This document shows, one piece after another, positions 1 through 10,249 of a stretch of 64,000 bases of DNA. Source of the DNA: Labyrinthula sp. Ha (Eukaryota; Sar; Bigyra; Labyrinthulida; Labyrinthulaceae); contig JAALGZ010000071.1 of the NCBI GenBank assembly GCA_015227615.1, forward strand, positions 48,636 to 112,635, read 5' to 3'. A program made the translations under genes and the position numbers. The notes below the pieces were generated by a model that did not search any database, was not told the origin of the DNA, and worked only from the letters and a program-made list of their open reading frames with translations. Numbering within the stretch: the stretch's first letter is position 1; every line of letters begins with the position of its first letter.

Positions 1-376
1 ATCGGCAGAAATGAAGGTTATAAATAGTGTTCTACAAGAATCTGAAGTCCTTAAACTCTTGCGTGATCAGGCAGCTCAACAAGACGAGAAAATAGATCAA
101 CTGCGAATACGCCTTAATAAAGAAATTACAGCAGTTCAAGATCATTTTGAAGAACTGTTCACTAAGATATCCAATACAGAAAAGAAATTAGAAGAAGATG
201 TGAAGAAGGTTGAAGATAAAGTGTACAACAAAGTAGATCAAGTGGACGCTTTTCAACAAGCAAACTCTGGAGGATGGAAAATTCCATTCTTTTTTCTTTT
301 TGTTTTGGTTTCTGCTTCTGCTGGACTTTATTTTTACATGTACCAGAAAGCTACCAAACATACCCACTATCTCTAG
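1..376 (+). CDS. C-terminal part of a coiled-coil, single-pass membrane protein (5' end outside window)
   Basis: The frame is open from the left edge (S-A-E before the first ATG at 11), so this is the tail of a longer gene and not a 121-residue protein. Residues about 1-85 from that ATG are charged heptad-like sequence (DEKIDQLRIRLNKE and following), consistent with a coiled coil. They are followed by one hydrophobic helix (about residues 92-110, IPFFFLFVLVSASAGLYF) and a short tail ending HTHYL. A stalk, then a helix, then a tiny cytosolic tail is the layout of L-type cargo lectins (ERGIC-53/Emp47) and of some SNARE-like or tethering proteins. The lectin idea is inference only, because the diagnostic domain would lie outside the window. 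The gene converges on the transporter gene with 55 bp between stops. Confidence 0.6.
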   Translation, partial: SAEMKVINSVLQESEVLKLLRDQAAQQDEKIDQLRIRLNKEITAVQDHFEELFTKISNTEKKLEEDVKKVEDKVYNKVDQVDAFQQANSGGWKIPFFFLFVLVSASAGLYFYMYQKATKHTHYL

Positions 377-431
377 CCGTTGACTTTTCTCTAACTTTAA
401 ACGTTAAGTTTTAGGTTTTATTTTCTAACGG

Positions 432-1376
432 TTAGGATTTTGAAAGTGCTAGTAGAAGGGAGGAAAGTAGTGTGAGAAATATAGCCGTTGAGAAAGTATG
501 TTTTGTTGCAGATGGTATCTCCCCAAAATAAAAATAGCTCCATAGATTATTTACTATAAAAGCACCATTTGAAGATAAAGGAACACCAAGTGATAAACCT
601 AAATATTGACTTCCTAGAATTCCGCCTAGTGAACCGATTGCCCAGATGATTCCAGATATAATACTAAGTGTGTAAGGACGACCTGAAGTAGTATGAATAT
701 TCCTTGTTGTTCCCATAATATGGATGATTGTTGATGTTATGAAGATTCCAAGAAACTGGGATGCATAAAATTGCAAGGTGTCAGAGAGTAAAGTATCTGA
801 GGATTTTGGAAGTGATAATTTTGCAGGAAGGAATTGTAATGAGTAGAAAAATCCAGCCAACAAACAGTATCCAATTGCTCTTGTCTTTTGCTTCTTTTCT
901 GGAGCAGGTTCATCAAGAAGAGGTTCTTCAAGGTCTTCATCTATTTTATCTGTTGTTGTTTCAATAGTACAGAAAAGATAGAGTGAACCAAGTCCAAGAG
1001 TTATTCCAAGGAAACCAAGTATTGGATAAGTTAGCTCTTCTCTAGGAAGGCCAAATGGCCCAATAGTTCCATAGCAGAAAGTAAGAAGAAGGTTAGTTCC
1101 ACTCCATAGAGAGAATCCAGTAGATAAACCCAATGATGTTATTATTGGAACTGTTAATACATTTCCAATAGACCAAAGAGCCCCTACAAATAAGGCAGGA
1201 TAGTGTACCGTTAGTGATCCGGAGAAGAGGATAAGAGTGAAGGCAACAAAAAGGATACCAAGTGCTTGAAGAAATTGAAAATGGAGTCCATCATAAAAGT
1301 TATAAGATTTTACTATAGTATAATTACTTCCCCAGAAAAGTGAAGCAATCAATACAGAAGTTAAACCTATTAACAT
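432..1376 (-). CDS. TMEM144/GRP-type multi-pass transporter (putative sugar transporter)
   Basis: The 314-residue protein has about ten hydrophobic helices and starts MLIGLTSVLIASLFWGSNY, a start typical of the glucose/ribose-porter-like TMEM144 family (drug/metabolite transporter superfamily). The first four helices contain GALWSIGNVLTVPII and the glycine-rich SLGLSTGFSLWSGTNLL. A hydrophilic, acidic then basic loop of about 30 residues (near 140-170, DKIDEDLEEPLLDEPAP) splits the two five-helix halves, as in the family. The second half opens AIGYCLLAGFFYSLQFLPAK and ends with a short serine tail. Length matches the family (about 300-345 residues). It probably carries a small carbohydrate or related solute across a cell membrane; the substrate is not visible. 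No intron is needed. The upstream side contains a TACCGGTA box about 45 bp before the ATG. Confidence 0.8.
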   Translation of the reverse strand: MLIGLTSVLIASLFWGSNYTIVKSYNFYDGLHFQFLQALGILFVAFTLILFSGSLTVHYPALFVGALWSIGNVLTVPIITSLGLSTGFSLWSGTNLLLTFCYGTIGPFGLPREELTYPILGFLGITLGLGSLYLFCTIETTTDKIDEDLEEPLLDEPAPEKKQKTRAIGYCLLAGFFYSLQFLPAKLSLPKSSDTLLSDTLQFYASQFLGIFITSTIIHIMGTTRNIHTTSGRPYTLSIISGIIWAIGSLGGILGSQYLGLSLGVPLSSNGAFIVNNLWSYFYFGEIPSATKHTFSTAIFLTLLSSLLLALSKS

Positions 1377-1582
1377 TTTCTTTTGTCTTTATTTTCTACT
1401 TTTTAACTTATTTTGTCTACCGGTATTGTTCTGTCAATATGTTATTTTATTATATCTTTAAAGGAAAATAAAATCTAATGACGTGGATTTAAAAAAAAAG
1501 AATTAAAGAAGAATAAAGAAATGGGAAGATAAAAAAAGAGATTCTTTAATAAATGACTTTGCTCTATGATCAAAGAATACAT

Positions 1583-1858
1583 CTACTCAGCAAAAGCAAG
1601 ACCAGTAGCAACTCCCTCAGCAAAGAATTTTCCTTGTTCACCAGCTGGCTTTCCCTTCAACTTTTCAATCCAAGCTGCGTTCCAGTTAATCCCCTTGTAT
1701 GCATCAGAAGCTTGAGTTTTCTCAATTGTTCCTTGCCATTGTTTTTCAATACTCGCAACTAGTGCTGGGTCTGGTGCATCTCCTGCAACATTTGTTGTAA
1801 CAGTCTTAAGCTCAGTCTTCTTTAAGTCTTCATCTTTAATTTCTGGTTTATCAGCCAT
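1583..1858 (-). CDS. Small protein with a beta-thymosin/WH2-like N-terminus
   Basis: A 91-residue soluble protein. Its start, MADKPEIKDEDLKKTELKTV, closely resembles beta-thymosins (MADKPD...LKKTET). LKKTE is the actin-monomer contact of that family, so G-actin binding is a reasonable inference. The rest (about residues 27-91, with IEKQWQGTIEKTQASDAY and GINWNAAWIEKLKG) is not thymosin and I do not recognise it. Beta-thymosins are only about 43 residues, so about half of this protein is unexplained. The frame has good coding character, an A/T-rich upstream region with poly-T, and no intron. It faces away from MND1 across about 470 bp. The actin link is moderate; the existence of the gene is firm. 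Confidence 0.65.
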   Translation of the reverse strand: MADKPEIKDEDLKKTELKTVTTNVAGDAPDPALVASIEKQWQGTIEKTQASDAYKGINWNAAWIEKLKGKPAGEQGKFFAEGVATGLAFAE

Positions 1859-2082
1859 TTTAATTCTTTTGTTTTATTTCTTTTTTTTTTTGTATTTGTA
1901 TTTGTTTTTTGAACTTATTAATAGTTTATATTTAGAAAGGAGATATTATATAGACTGAATTTATCTCCTTGCACAATATATTGATTTATTCAATATAACA
2001 AATAAATGTTACCAGTAACTTCTACCTGATATTAGATAACATATATTTATACTCCATATATATAAAATATCTCCTTTTGTTT

Positions 2083-2095
2083 TGGTGTAATTTAC
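2083..2095. repeat. Transposon-end-like fragment (matches 13 bp of the MULE terminal repeat)
   Basis: TGGTGTAATTTAC here is identical to the inner 13 bases of the 19-bp terminal inverted repeat of the Mutator-like element at 49,643-52,687. It lies in the AT-rich spacer between the thymosin-like gene and MND1, about 235 bp upstream of the MND1 start. It may be a relic end of a related short element; a chance match in AT-rich DNA is possible. Confidence 0.3.
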
Positions 2096-2216
2096 AGTGT
2101 ATTTCTATCTATTAAAGTACAAATAATCTCAATAAATATATTATTATATATATTTTAGTTAAACATTGATATTGATAATTTTATTATTTGTACATTTTAT
2201 ACTGTATCAAATAATC

Positions 2217-2280
2217 TGCCCAAATTATAACTTCTCCCAGAATTGCCCAAAATATGAACACTGGATTGCCCAAAATTTTA
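2217..2280 (+). promoter_or_regulatory. Three-copy TTGCCCAAAATT promoter element upstream of MND1
   Basis: Within 64 bp there are three direct copies of one motif, all in the orientation of the gene: TGCCCAAATTA (2217-2227), ATTGCCCAAAATA (2242-2254) and ATTGCCCAAAATTTTA (2265-2280). The last lies 50 bp before the MND1 ATG. The same motif occurs in the correct orientation before other genes in this window (about 11,670, 11,725 and 37,940). I read it as a core or proximal promoter element; function is inferred from position and recurrence. Confidence 0.55.
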
Positions 2281-2329
2281 TTAAGATATTATTTAACCGT
2301 CTAGTAGAGTTTGAAAACGTTGACAAAAG

Positions 2330-2944
2330 ATGGTTAAGAAAGGTGTTAGTTTAGAGGAAAAGAAGCAACGGTTGTTGAAGATATTTCATACAGACCTATG
2401 TCCATATACATTGAAGGAGATAGAGAAGTTGGGTAGCAAGGCTGGAATTAGTATGATGAGTATAAAAGGAGTGCTACAGGAAATGGTTGACGACAGCATT
2501 GTTGATTTGGATAAGGTAGGTATTACAAACTTTTACTGGTCCTTCCCAACAAAGTTAAATGTACAAAAGCAGAAGGAATTTCAAAAACTTAAGCAAACTT
2601 CAATCCAGTTCCAAGAAGAAATACAAAAGAAGCAACTGAGCCTTCAAAAACTGATAAGGGAAAGAAAAGGATCAAGCTCAACGGATATTGAGCAATATCA
2701 GAGCTTGAAGCGAAAAAATGGAGAAATCAGTCAAAATATAAGCAAACTGAAAAAAGCAAGGGAAGGTTTTGTCTTGAAGCAGCAAGTTAAAATTTCAAAA
2801 GCAGGAGCAGTCTTATGGACAGATAATACTTGGGTGCTTTCAGACTGGATGAAAAAAAAATTTGGCCTTCCCTCGAAAGATATAAACCAACAACTCCGTA
2901 TTAAAGAGGATTTTGACTACCCAGTGTACAAAAAAAAGAAGTAA
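2330..2944 (+). CDS. MND1: Meiotic recombination protein Mnd1
   Basis: The 204-residue protein is clearly Mnd1, partner of Hop2. The Hop2-Mnd1 heterodimer stimulates Dmc1/Rad51 strand exchange in meiosis. Visible family marks are the N-terminal winged helix starting MVKKGVSLEEKKQRLLKIFH, the block MMSIKGVLQEMVDDSIVD, the conserved NFYWSFPTK turn (about residues 66-74), a long central coiled coil (about 80-150), and the C-terminal WTDNTWVLSDWMKKKFG with the terminal DFDYPVY. Length equals the human protein (205 residues). The start at 2330 is chosen because it aligns with the family's MxKKG opening. There is no intron. It converges on ARPC4 with only 10 bases between stop codons. Its presence implies that the organism has, or recently had, a meiotic programme. 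Confidence 0.97.
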   Translation: MVKKGVSLEEKKQRLLKIFHTDLCPYTLKEIEKLGSKAGISMMSIKGVLQEMVDDSIVDLDKVGITNFYWSFPTKLNVQKQKEFQKLKQTSIQFQEEIQKKQLSLQKLIRERKGSSSTDIEQYQSLKRKNGEISQNISKLKKAREGFVLKQQVKISKAGAVLWTDNTWVLSDWMKKKFGLPSKDINQQLRIKEDFDYPVYKKKK

Positions 2945-2954
2945 TGCTTACTCG

Positions 2955-3467
2955 TTAGATCTTAAAGGCCTTCATGAACTCCAGAGTCACGTTTCTGCCT
3001 CTGTTATTGATAGCTATTTTCATATCGCTGATCTCCCTATCGATCTCGCGCATGAACTCAACTACGAAGTCAACTACCTTGTGCTTCCACATATCCTCCA
3101 GATGCTTGTCGGTGATTAAAAAGCTAATGTCAAATCCAGCAACCGGCTTTCTACGAAGCACAAAGAACTGCTCTGCTCTTTGCGTTAGAAACTTCGCAAA
3201 CATATTTGTCAAGATCTCTTCAATTATATCTGCTTGTTTTATTTTCAAACTTACTCTGACTGAGTTTACTGAAGGTTCGATGAAACACTTTTCTGTTTCG
3301 GTTCTGCAGATAAGAATAGGTTTTAGGATTAGCTCTCTTGAAGCTAGGAATTCTATCTCTGGCTTATTATGACGTTCTACTACTTGGGAGGGAAAGTTTC
3401 GAAGGCATAGAGATGCTGTAAGAGTGTGACGAATGCAGTCAAGATACGGGGCTAAGGTTTTTGCCAT
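2955..3467 (-). CDS. ARPC4: Arp2/3 complex subunit 4 (p20-ARC)
   Basis: The 170-residue protein aligns end to end with ARPC4, the 20-kDa subunit that with ARPC2 forms the spine of the Arp2/3 actin-nucleating complex. Conserved blocks are [33 protein letters not shown] (about 27-39), [40 protein letters not shown] and [20 protein letters not shown]. Length matches the family (168 residues). There is no intron. The start MAKTLAPYL aligns with the human MTATLRPYL. It indicates branched-actin motility or endocytosis in this organism. The upstream region lacks the TTGCCCAAAATT box. Confidence 0.98.
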   Translation of the reverse strand: MAKTLAPYLDCIRHTLTASLCLRNFPSQVVERHNKPEIEFLASRELILKPILICRTETEKCFIEPSVNSVRVSLKIKQADIIEEILTNMFAKFLTQRAEQFFVLRRKPVAGFDISFLITDKHLEDMWKHKVVDFVVEFMREIDREISDMKIAINNRGRNVTLEFMKAFKI

Positions 3468-3479
3468 TTTGTGTACGTT

Positions 3480-6400
3480 TTCTTAATTTCGTTAACTTTT
3501 TGATTGGAGACCTCTGGTAATGCACCCTTGTGCATGGAAGAATTTTACGGTGAAATTGATTATGTGATTCTCATGGAGAAAGAACTCAAAAATTTAAGTA
3601 AAAATAAGATTTTTCTACAAAGTTATTTTTTTTAAATGTTTTATACTTTAAAATTTAATTATAAAGTTCTATTCTAAAATAATAAAATTTTTGTAACCTT
3701 GAGATAAAATAAAATATCAATGTTAACTTTTCTCAACTTATTCATAACATCTAGAATGAGTTTATACATAAGAACTCTGAGGATAAAAATAACTATTGAT
3801 TAAAATGTCAAACTAGTATTCTTGCTAATATTAAATTCAAAATTATTCATAAAGATAGCTAATTCCTTATCACAACCAATGAAGTTCTAATGGTTCTGTA
3901 TGAGCGCCCTGGTACTCATCTGATACTTAGTTTGAATAGCTTATGCACCTAAATAAAGAGTGAATGCAGTATAAGGCTTGAAGTGGAAAACTTTACAATT
4001 GTTTTCTCTTAGGTAATATTCTTTTAGGAAAACAAGAAATAATAATGGAAAGGCAAGAATTTCTATATGCTGTCTTGAAACAAGTAACTAAATCTCTAAT
4101 ACAAGTCTGCAAAGTGAATATATGGGAAAGGAAGAAATATTCAGTGACAAATTATAATCGCTATAACTAATATGATAATTGTCGCAACTATATTCTTTTC
4201 CAATTTATATTCAAAGCACCCTATACAATTAAATAGCTGAATATTAAATGCTAGAAGAACTTTTAATGTTTATATGATTCTATAGGAGACAAGAAGCTCT
4301 TTAGAAAAAAATATTAATTCAAGATTGAAACCTCAATTATGCATAATGCCTTTTGTTCACTTATTTCTAACTGAAAATGCTTACTCTAAAATGGAATCTA
4401 AAACCAGTTAGTCTCGCAAACACTTTGTTAACTCTAAGCCAGCTGCTAGACTTTACACGTATAGTTTATGGTATTTGCACTATATGTGGATGCAAAAATA
4501 TGATAAGCAGTATTATCATCAGCCTTTTTATATCATTTTGACAAAGATTGGCTTCATTTTCGGAGTTTTGGACAGTTATTATGTATTTCCTTCTTGTTCT
4601 ATGACTTCTCTTCAATTCTCCAGTAGAATTATCTCAGACACAAACGTAATTAAACGGGTTAACCTCCTTATTCTCAATTGTACCCAAACGACTTCATGAG
4701 CTATAAAACTTAAAATTTTAGCGAGCAAGGCATATATAGAAAATTATTGGAACTATTAATTATTTGCATGCTAGAGGTGACGACCCCTCCTGTACATTTG
4801 ATGCTTAAAAAACAATTGTAAAGCCCTATTTAAACATTACTAAGTCAGAACCTCCATACACACAAAAATACTTTGTTAACTATCTTCGATGTTGTTTATA
4901 CTCAATCTACATATAACTAGTCATCTTTTTCTCATAAAGGTTGAAACCTATCACTAGCTGGCTAGATACTGGTCCATCGATGAAACAATATGTGTATGAC
5001 CTTTATATAGCCCGTATGATACGTTGAAACTGGCACTATATCGAATGAAACTTCAAACTTTAAATATAGTGAAAGACGATATCCAAACTAAACATAGTTA
5101 ATTATAGAAATAAATAACCTAAGTATCAAGAATATAGCATCACAAGGTTAATGACCAGTATGCTGTTGGAATTTAAGCGTCATGCTCAGAGAAATAAGCT
5201 GTAGTACGCCATCTATTATGTGGATGGTTCAAAACAAGATCTCATAAAACTATTATTACACCAAAACACCACTTCACGAAATACTACTTGATTTATAGTT
5301 GCAAAGTCATATCGAGAAAAAAAGAATTCTACCTAATTCTGCTCTTGCAAGAATATATTTGAAGTATTTTGTTTATTCTTCGCTATTCTAGGTAGAACAT
5401 GTCCTATTTTGGGATACCGATTTTTCTTACTGTAATATTAACTAAGGAATTATGTTTTGATTTAATTTTTTATTAGTAGCACTCGTCTCTTAAGAAATAC
5501 TTGCGGGAAAATGAGAATTTCTTCTTTCTCGCTTAAGAACTTTTCTTTACCTTAACATTTAATTCTGTTAGTCATATATGGACTTAGTGATTCTGATTTG
5601 AGCTCTATGAACAAAACTTAACTTGCAAGAAATCTAAATGGAATAATTTTAGTTAAACCATAATTCTATTGTTTACGTTGTTTCTTGATCTATCGAAAAA
5701 AATGAATTTCAGTTCCTGTAGCTCCGTAAATGTCTAACATTGCCAATAATGTTAGCCTAAAAAGACAATACTGCACAACTATATCCATTGGTATTTTTTC
5801 TTCAAAGGCAAAATCACAGTTTCACGTGAAACGCTTAGCATAAGTTAAATGATTTGAACCATAACTAAATCTTGTACTTGGAATATTTTTGATAACTTAA
5901 ATTTATCCTCTCACCATATGAGAAGGTTTTCCATAATTTTCCACTGAAATGATTTATCTAGGGACATCTGTAATCAAGAAAAAGCATGGTAATGGATAAA
6001 TATATAAATATATGCATATTATAATAAAAAGGTAATTTTCTTGAGGAGATTACACACTTGTTTTATAATTGGGTATTATATCATTTACGAAGCTGTCTAT
6101 CATTAACACATGTGTACTAGTTTAGGAGAAGTGTTGATTGGAAGATTTAAGGTAGATCTAAAGATTTTCCTTGGTAGCAAATTATTTGTTGTACAATAAA
6201 ATCCAGCGACAATTCTTCCTTAAATTTACTAATTCTTGAGCAATGTCAACTCTATAATCATAGAGAGGTTTAACCAGTTACGGAGGCCGTAACGTGGATC
6301 TCAAAGGGAGAACAATTTTATCAAGAGCAAGGACGGATAGTACTGCTTCGTATAAGAATACCTCCAAAAATATTGAAAAAGAGTTATATTTTATCTAATT

Positions 6401-9400
6401 CGGGTGTAATTCATAAAAAAGTCTAGCAAAAGGTGAATTTAATGATAGTTAAAACTGAAAAAAGGTTCACAGGATTCTTGATCTGTCAAGAATATTTCCT
6501 TGCATGTACATAGATATCAAAATACACACGAAAGACTCAAAAATTTGAGTTAACAACACCTTGAGAATTAATTTTGTGCTTAACTGAGCTTAACCAATAT
6601 TTGGAGAAATGATAAAACAAGATAGTGAACAAATAATTTAAGAATCCAAAACCTTTATGTCTAATGTTAGGATAATGAATTGTGTGTAACTTATACATGC
6701 TAAGCAAGAAAGATTTAAGGTAGGGGCAATGCATGGTGGGACGAAAGTAATTTTGGAATAGTCCCTGGAAGCCTAAAAATCATTTTCGCAATATTGAGTA
6801 TTGACCATGTATATAGCATAACTAGTTGGGTACTGTTGTATTGTATTATTTGTCTTTTATAGTTCTGAGTTATGTAGCTAGTAGTTTGCGTCTTAGTTTT
6901 AATGGATAAGTATTGAAAATACGAAAAAACTCTCTTTAATAATAAACAGTTCCGACAACAGGTACTGTCTAAATTATACAAGAAGTGGGGGTTGACATAT
7001 ATCGCACACACCTTGTTCGCTGCTGAGAGTAAAATCGAGGAGTATATACAGCTTTGCTTCTAATTTCGGTGTTCAAGCTGCGAATAAACTGTTATTAAAT
7101 AGTGGACTTTGAGTTTGTAGTGCCTAGGAATGAAACAAAAGGTAATTTTATTCTCTTCCCAAGTTAGTTATCCAATGCTATTTTGCCTAAATGACGATTA
7201 GTTATATACATAGGAAAAGGCTGAATACGTTATATAAAACTAGATTATTCCTACTATAATCATTATACATGTATATCGTGTCACCTGAAGAGGACTATCC
7301 TTCTAAATATCTGTTTTTCAAATGGAATTTAATTTCTAGAAGGAAAATTTTAAAATATGTTTGCTTTGGAAGAATTACTTAGACCATTAAAATACGATTC
7401 CGTTGGTGATGAGTACTATCAATATTGCCAAAATCCGAGGGTAAATTGATGAATGACCACTCGACCACTAGTTAGGTTTATGAAATACTTTCTCATATCA
7501 CATCCAGAAGCACAATAAATTAAATATCAGATCCTAGAAACAAGCTCTGAAACAATAAAAACCTTGTCAGCTGATTGCCTTATTTTCACAATAGGTAAGT
7601 AGGAAAGTGTTCCCCATCAAATTTGAAAAAATATTTTTTCCACATTAAGCAGAGTATAATACCCGCACAGTTCCAGCAAGCTACTTAAGGGGATAGATGT
7701 TCATAACATAATCGTTTCACAGATTTAGAACCAGGTGTTCATTTGGAAAAACTAAGAGAAATGTAAACAGCGCAAAGTTCATTTTATAGGAGATTTATTT
7801 CCCGCTAATGCTCATTTAATAAAAAGGATATCTTAATAAAATTATAAAGCAGATTTTAGAGACTGTTCTAAAATATATTTGAATTTTGAAGCTTGTTCTT
7901 TTCTTCCCATCTTCAATAGCGAGGTAAACAGTTTGATGAGAGAGACAAAATCGAACTAACTCCAACGCAGAAGATATTGATCAAAGGATAACTAACTTCC
8001 ACAAACACTATACTTGGAGTTAGGAAGCAAGAGTACAAGAATGCTGGCACATAATTTAGTAGGAGTTCTCTTCATATCCTGTATAATGTTCATGTGAAAG
8101 CCTAGTTACTAATATTCTCTTACTTATTTCACGAAAAATACTCTTTTAATATACTTAATAATAAATCAATTAGTATATCAGAATAATAGTGTAGGAACAT
8201 CAAGCTTAAGAACCCCCTGTATATTAATATAACACACAGGTTAATTTTGTTACTGCATAAAATTGAGGATTTGTTTGTATACAATTCATGGATTCTTTAG
8301 TTAATTAAGTAATAGTTAAAACACTCCTGTAGCAAAAATACTGAATTTAACAATAGAAGAGTTGCTTCGAAGGATCCGCAAAATCCTAGGTCAAACTCGA
8401 TTTTAATTGCCTAGTGTGGTACTTGAGTTTTTATTTAGACATTGTACGACTCTATGCTCGTGTAATGCTGATATTATAGAAGAATTTTGGGAACTGGAAA
8501 TATACCTCTGAACCAACCCAAAGTATTATATTTCTTAAAGCGTGAGGTACAACAAGATATTTTATTATGTTTCAAGCTTCAGACCATACAATCTTGTTAT
8601 CAATGCATTCCTTTATGATGGTTGCTATTTCTTTTTATTTGTACTTAGGACCACTTTCCAATATATCCAATATTCTGAGCACAATGCACAGTATGATCAC
8701 TAAGTATATAATTTTACTCCTTTCAACCTATCAGAACTCTAGAAGACTGTCAAAGAATAAATAAACATGGAATAAGTATAGAGCAGATAATCAGGCAAAA
8801 GTGAAGAACTAGAAATGTTAAAAAACACATATTTCATTTCGCATATCTAGTACTTTTTGCTGTTTAGAAATTTATCCAATACTAGAAAATTTATTCGACA
8901 CTAATTTCAAATAAACTCTTAGCATTGTACCTATAACTGAGCATATTGACTGTTCTAATTAGGCTATATCGCTGAGTGGTTTTGTAAGAGCTGTACATAA
9001 TTTCATGTTCACATCTTTATGTAAATAAGTAGTTAAAGATACGCTGACCCTAATAAATTAAAATTATAAGATTTGTTTAATTTTAATAAACAAAAAAATA
9101 TACCTTCAATGTATGAGAGAGGCTTTTTCAGATCCAGCAGGTGAAAAGATACTAATAGTAGTGGTAGCTTAGTAGATGTGTACAATGATGTTACCCACCA
9201 TTGTTTTAGATGGATATTCTAAGCATAAATTGAGATATATGACAACTCAAAAGTTTCATACTACTAATGTCATCAAGTAGTTTCTTTTATGCAGAATATC
9301 AAAGAGACTTAAGACATTTGTAAACAAAATTCAAAATGAAAATGTTCATAATAGAATTTAATGCTTCTCTGGGTGGAGTTAGTAAATAAAGATTAAAGCA

Positions 9401-10240
9401 AGTAATCTAAGTATACAATACTTTTTCTTGATGACATAGCTTTGAAACATTATATCATTTTAAGAATCTATTATATGAAGAATTGAAACATTTAAGTGTA
9501 TATTCCCAATAAGAGAAGTCCATTCCATCATGCAACAGTCTCTATGGGGAAAGCTACCTTCTATATGATATGAAACTAGAGCTAAACTGAACTAAAGGTT
9601 GCAAAAATAAAATTTCATCTTCTGCGAGAATTAGAGGTATTTAAAGAACGAATAGAAGAAGAATACATATAATGCAATACCCTTAGAGTTTCTCCGCAAC
9701 AGTTTCGTTAGTCATACAAAGTTTCCGAGATACAGTGAAATCGAGACAGAAATATTTGTAATGGTTGTTTGGTTTTATTCTTTATAGATTGCTTCAAAGT
9801 TTGTACGAATTAGTAATACTTAAGCTCTTACTATTAGAGGTAGAAATTGTTTGCTGTCATGAAGACATCTCTTCTTTTATTGAATGTTATTTTGACTCTA
9901 GATTAAGATCACTATTAAAACCAAGTGGAGTTAATAAGCTATCACACGCAAATTAAGTATTCTTAGCATTAAACCAGGAAGTAAAGGTAGGCTAGAATTG
10001 TACAACAACAGTACTTGGCAATAGCCAACAGATTACTAGCAGATTCAGAAATAGAAGGCCATATAAGTAAATATAACCTGAAATGATACTGAAACAAAGC
10101 GTAAAACCAGTTGCTTAATCTTGTACTATGTTAGTTAGGTACTTTTACATATTTTCTTGGAACTAAGGGCAACAGCTTACTTTCTACAACATAACATAGA
10201 TCATGAAGTAATTCCAAAATCTTTTATGGGCACAATAATA
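3480..10240. other. 6.8-kb gene desert
   Basis: No reading frame here exceeds what AT-rich random sequence would give (longest about 65-100 codons), and none has recognisable motifs, good codon character or splice-bounded extension. I see no RNA gene, inverted-end element or tandem array. Base composition is mixed, roughly one third G+C, less extreme than the AT-rich islands at 33-45 kb. It may be long-decayed mobile DNA; nothing remains that I can classify. Confidence 0.6.
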
Positions 10241-10249
10241 TGTAAACTT

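Noticed and set aside
1583-1858. Acyl-CoA-binding protein, suggested by size
   Set aside because: The ACBP signature residues and four-helix pattern are absent; the N-terminus matches beta-thymosin instead.
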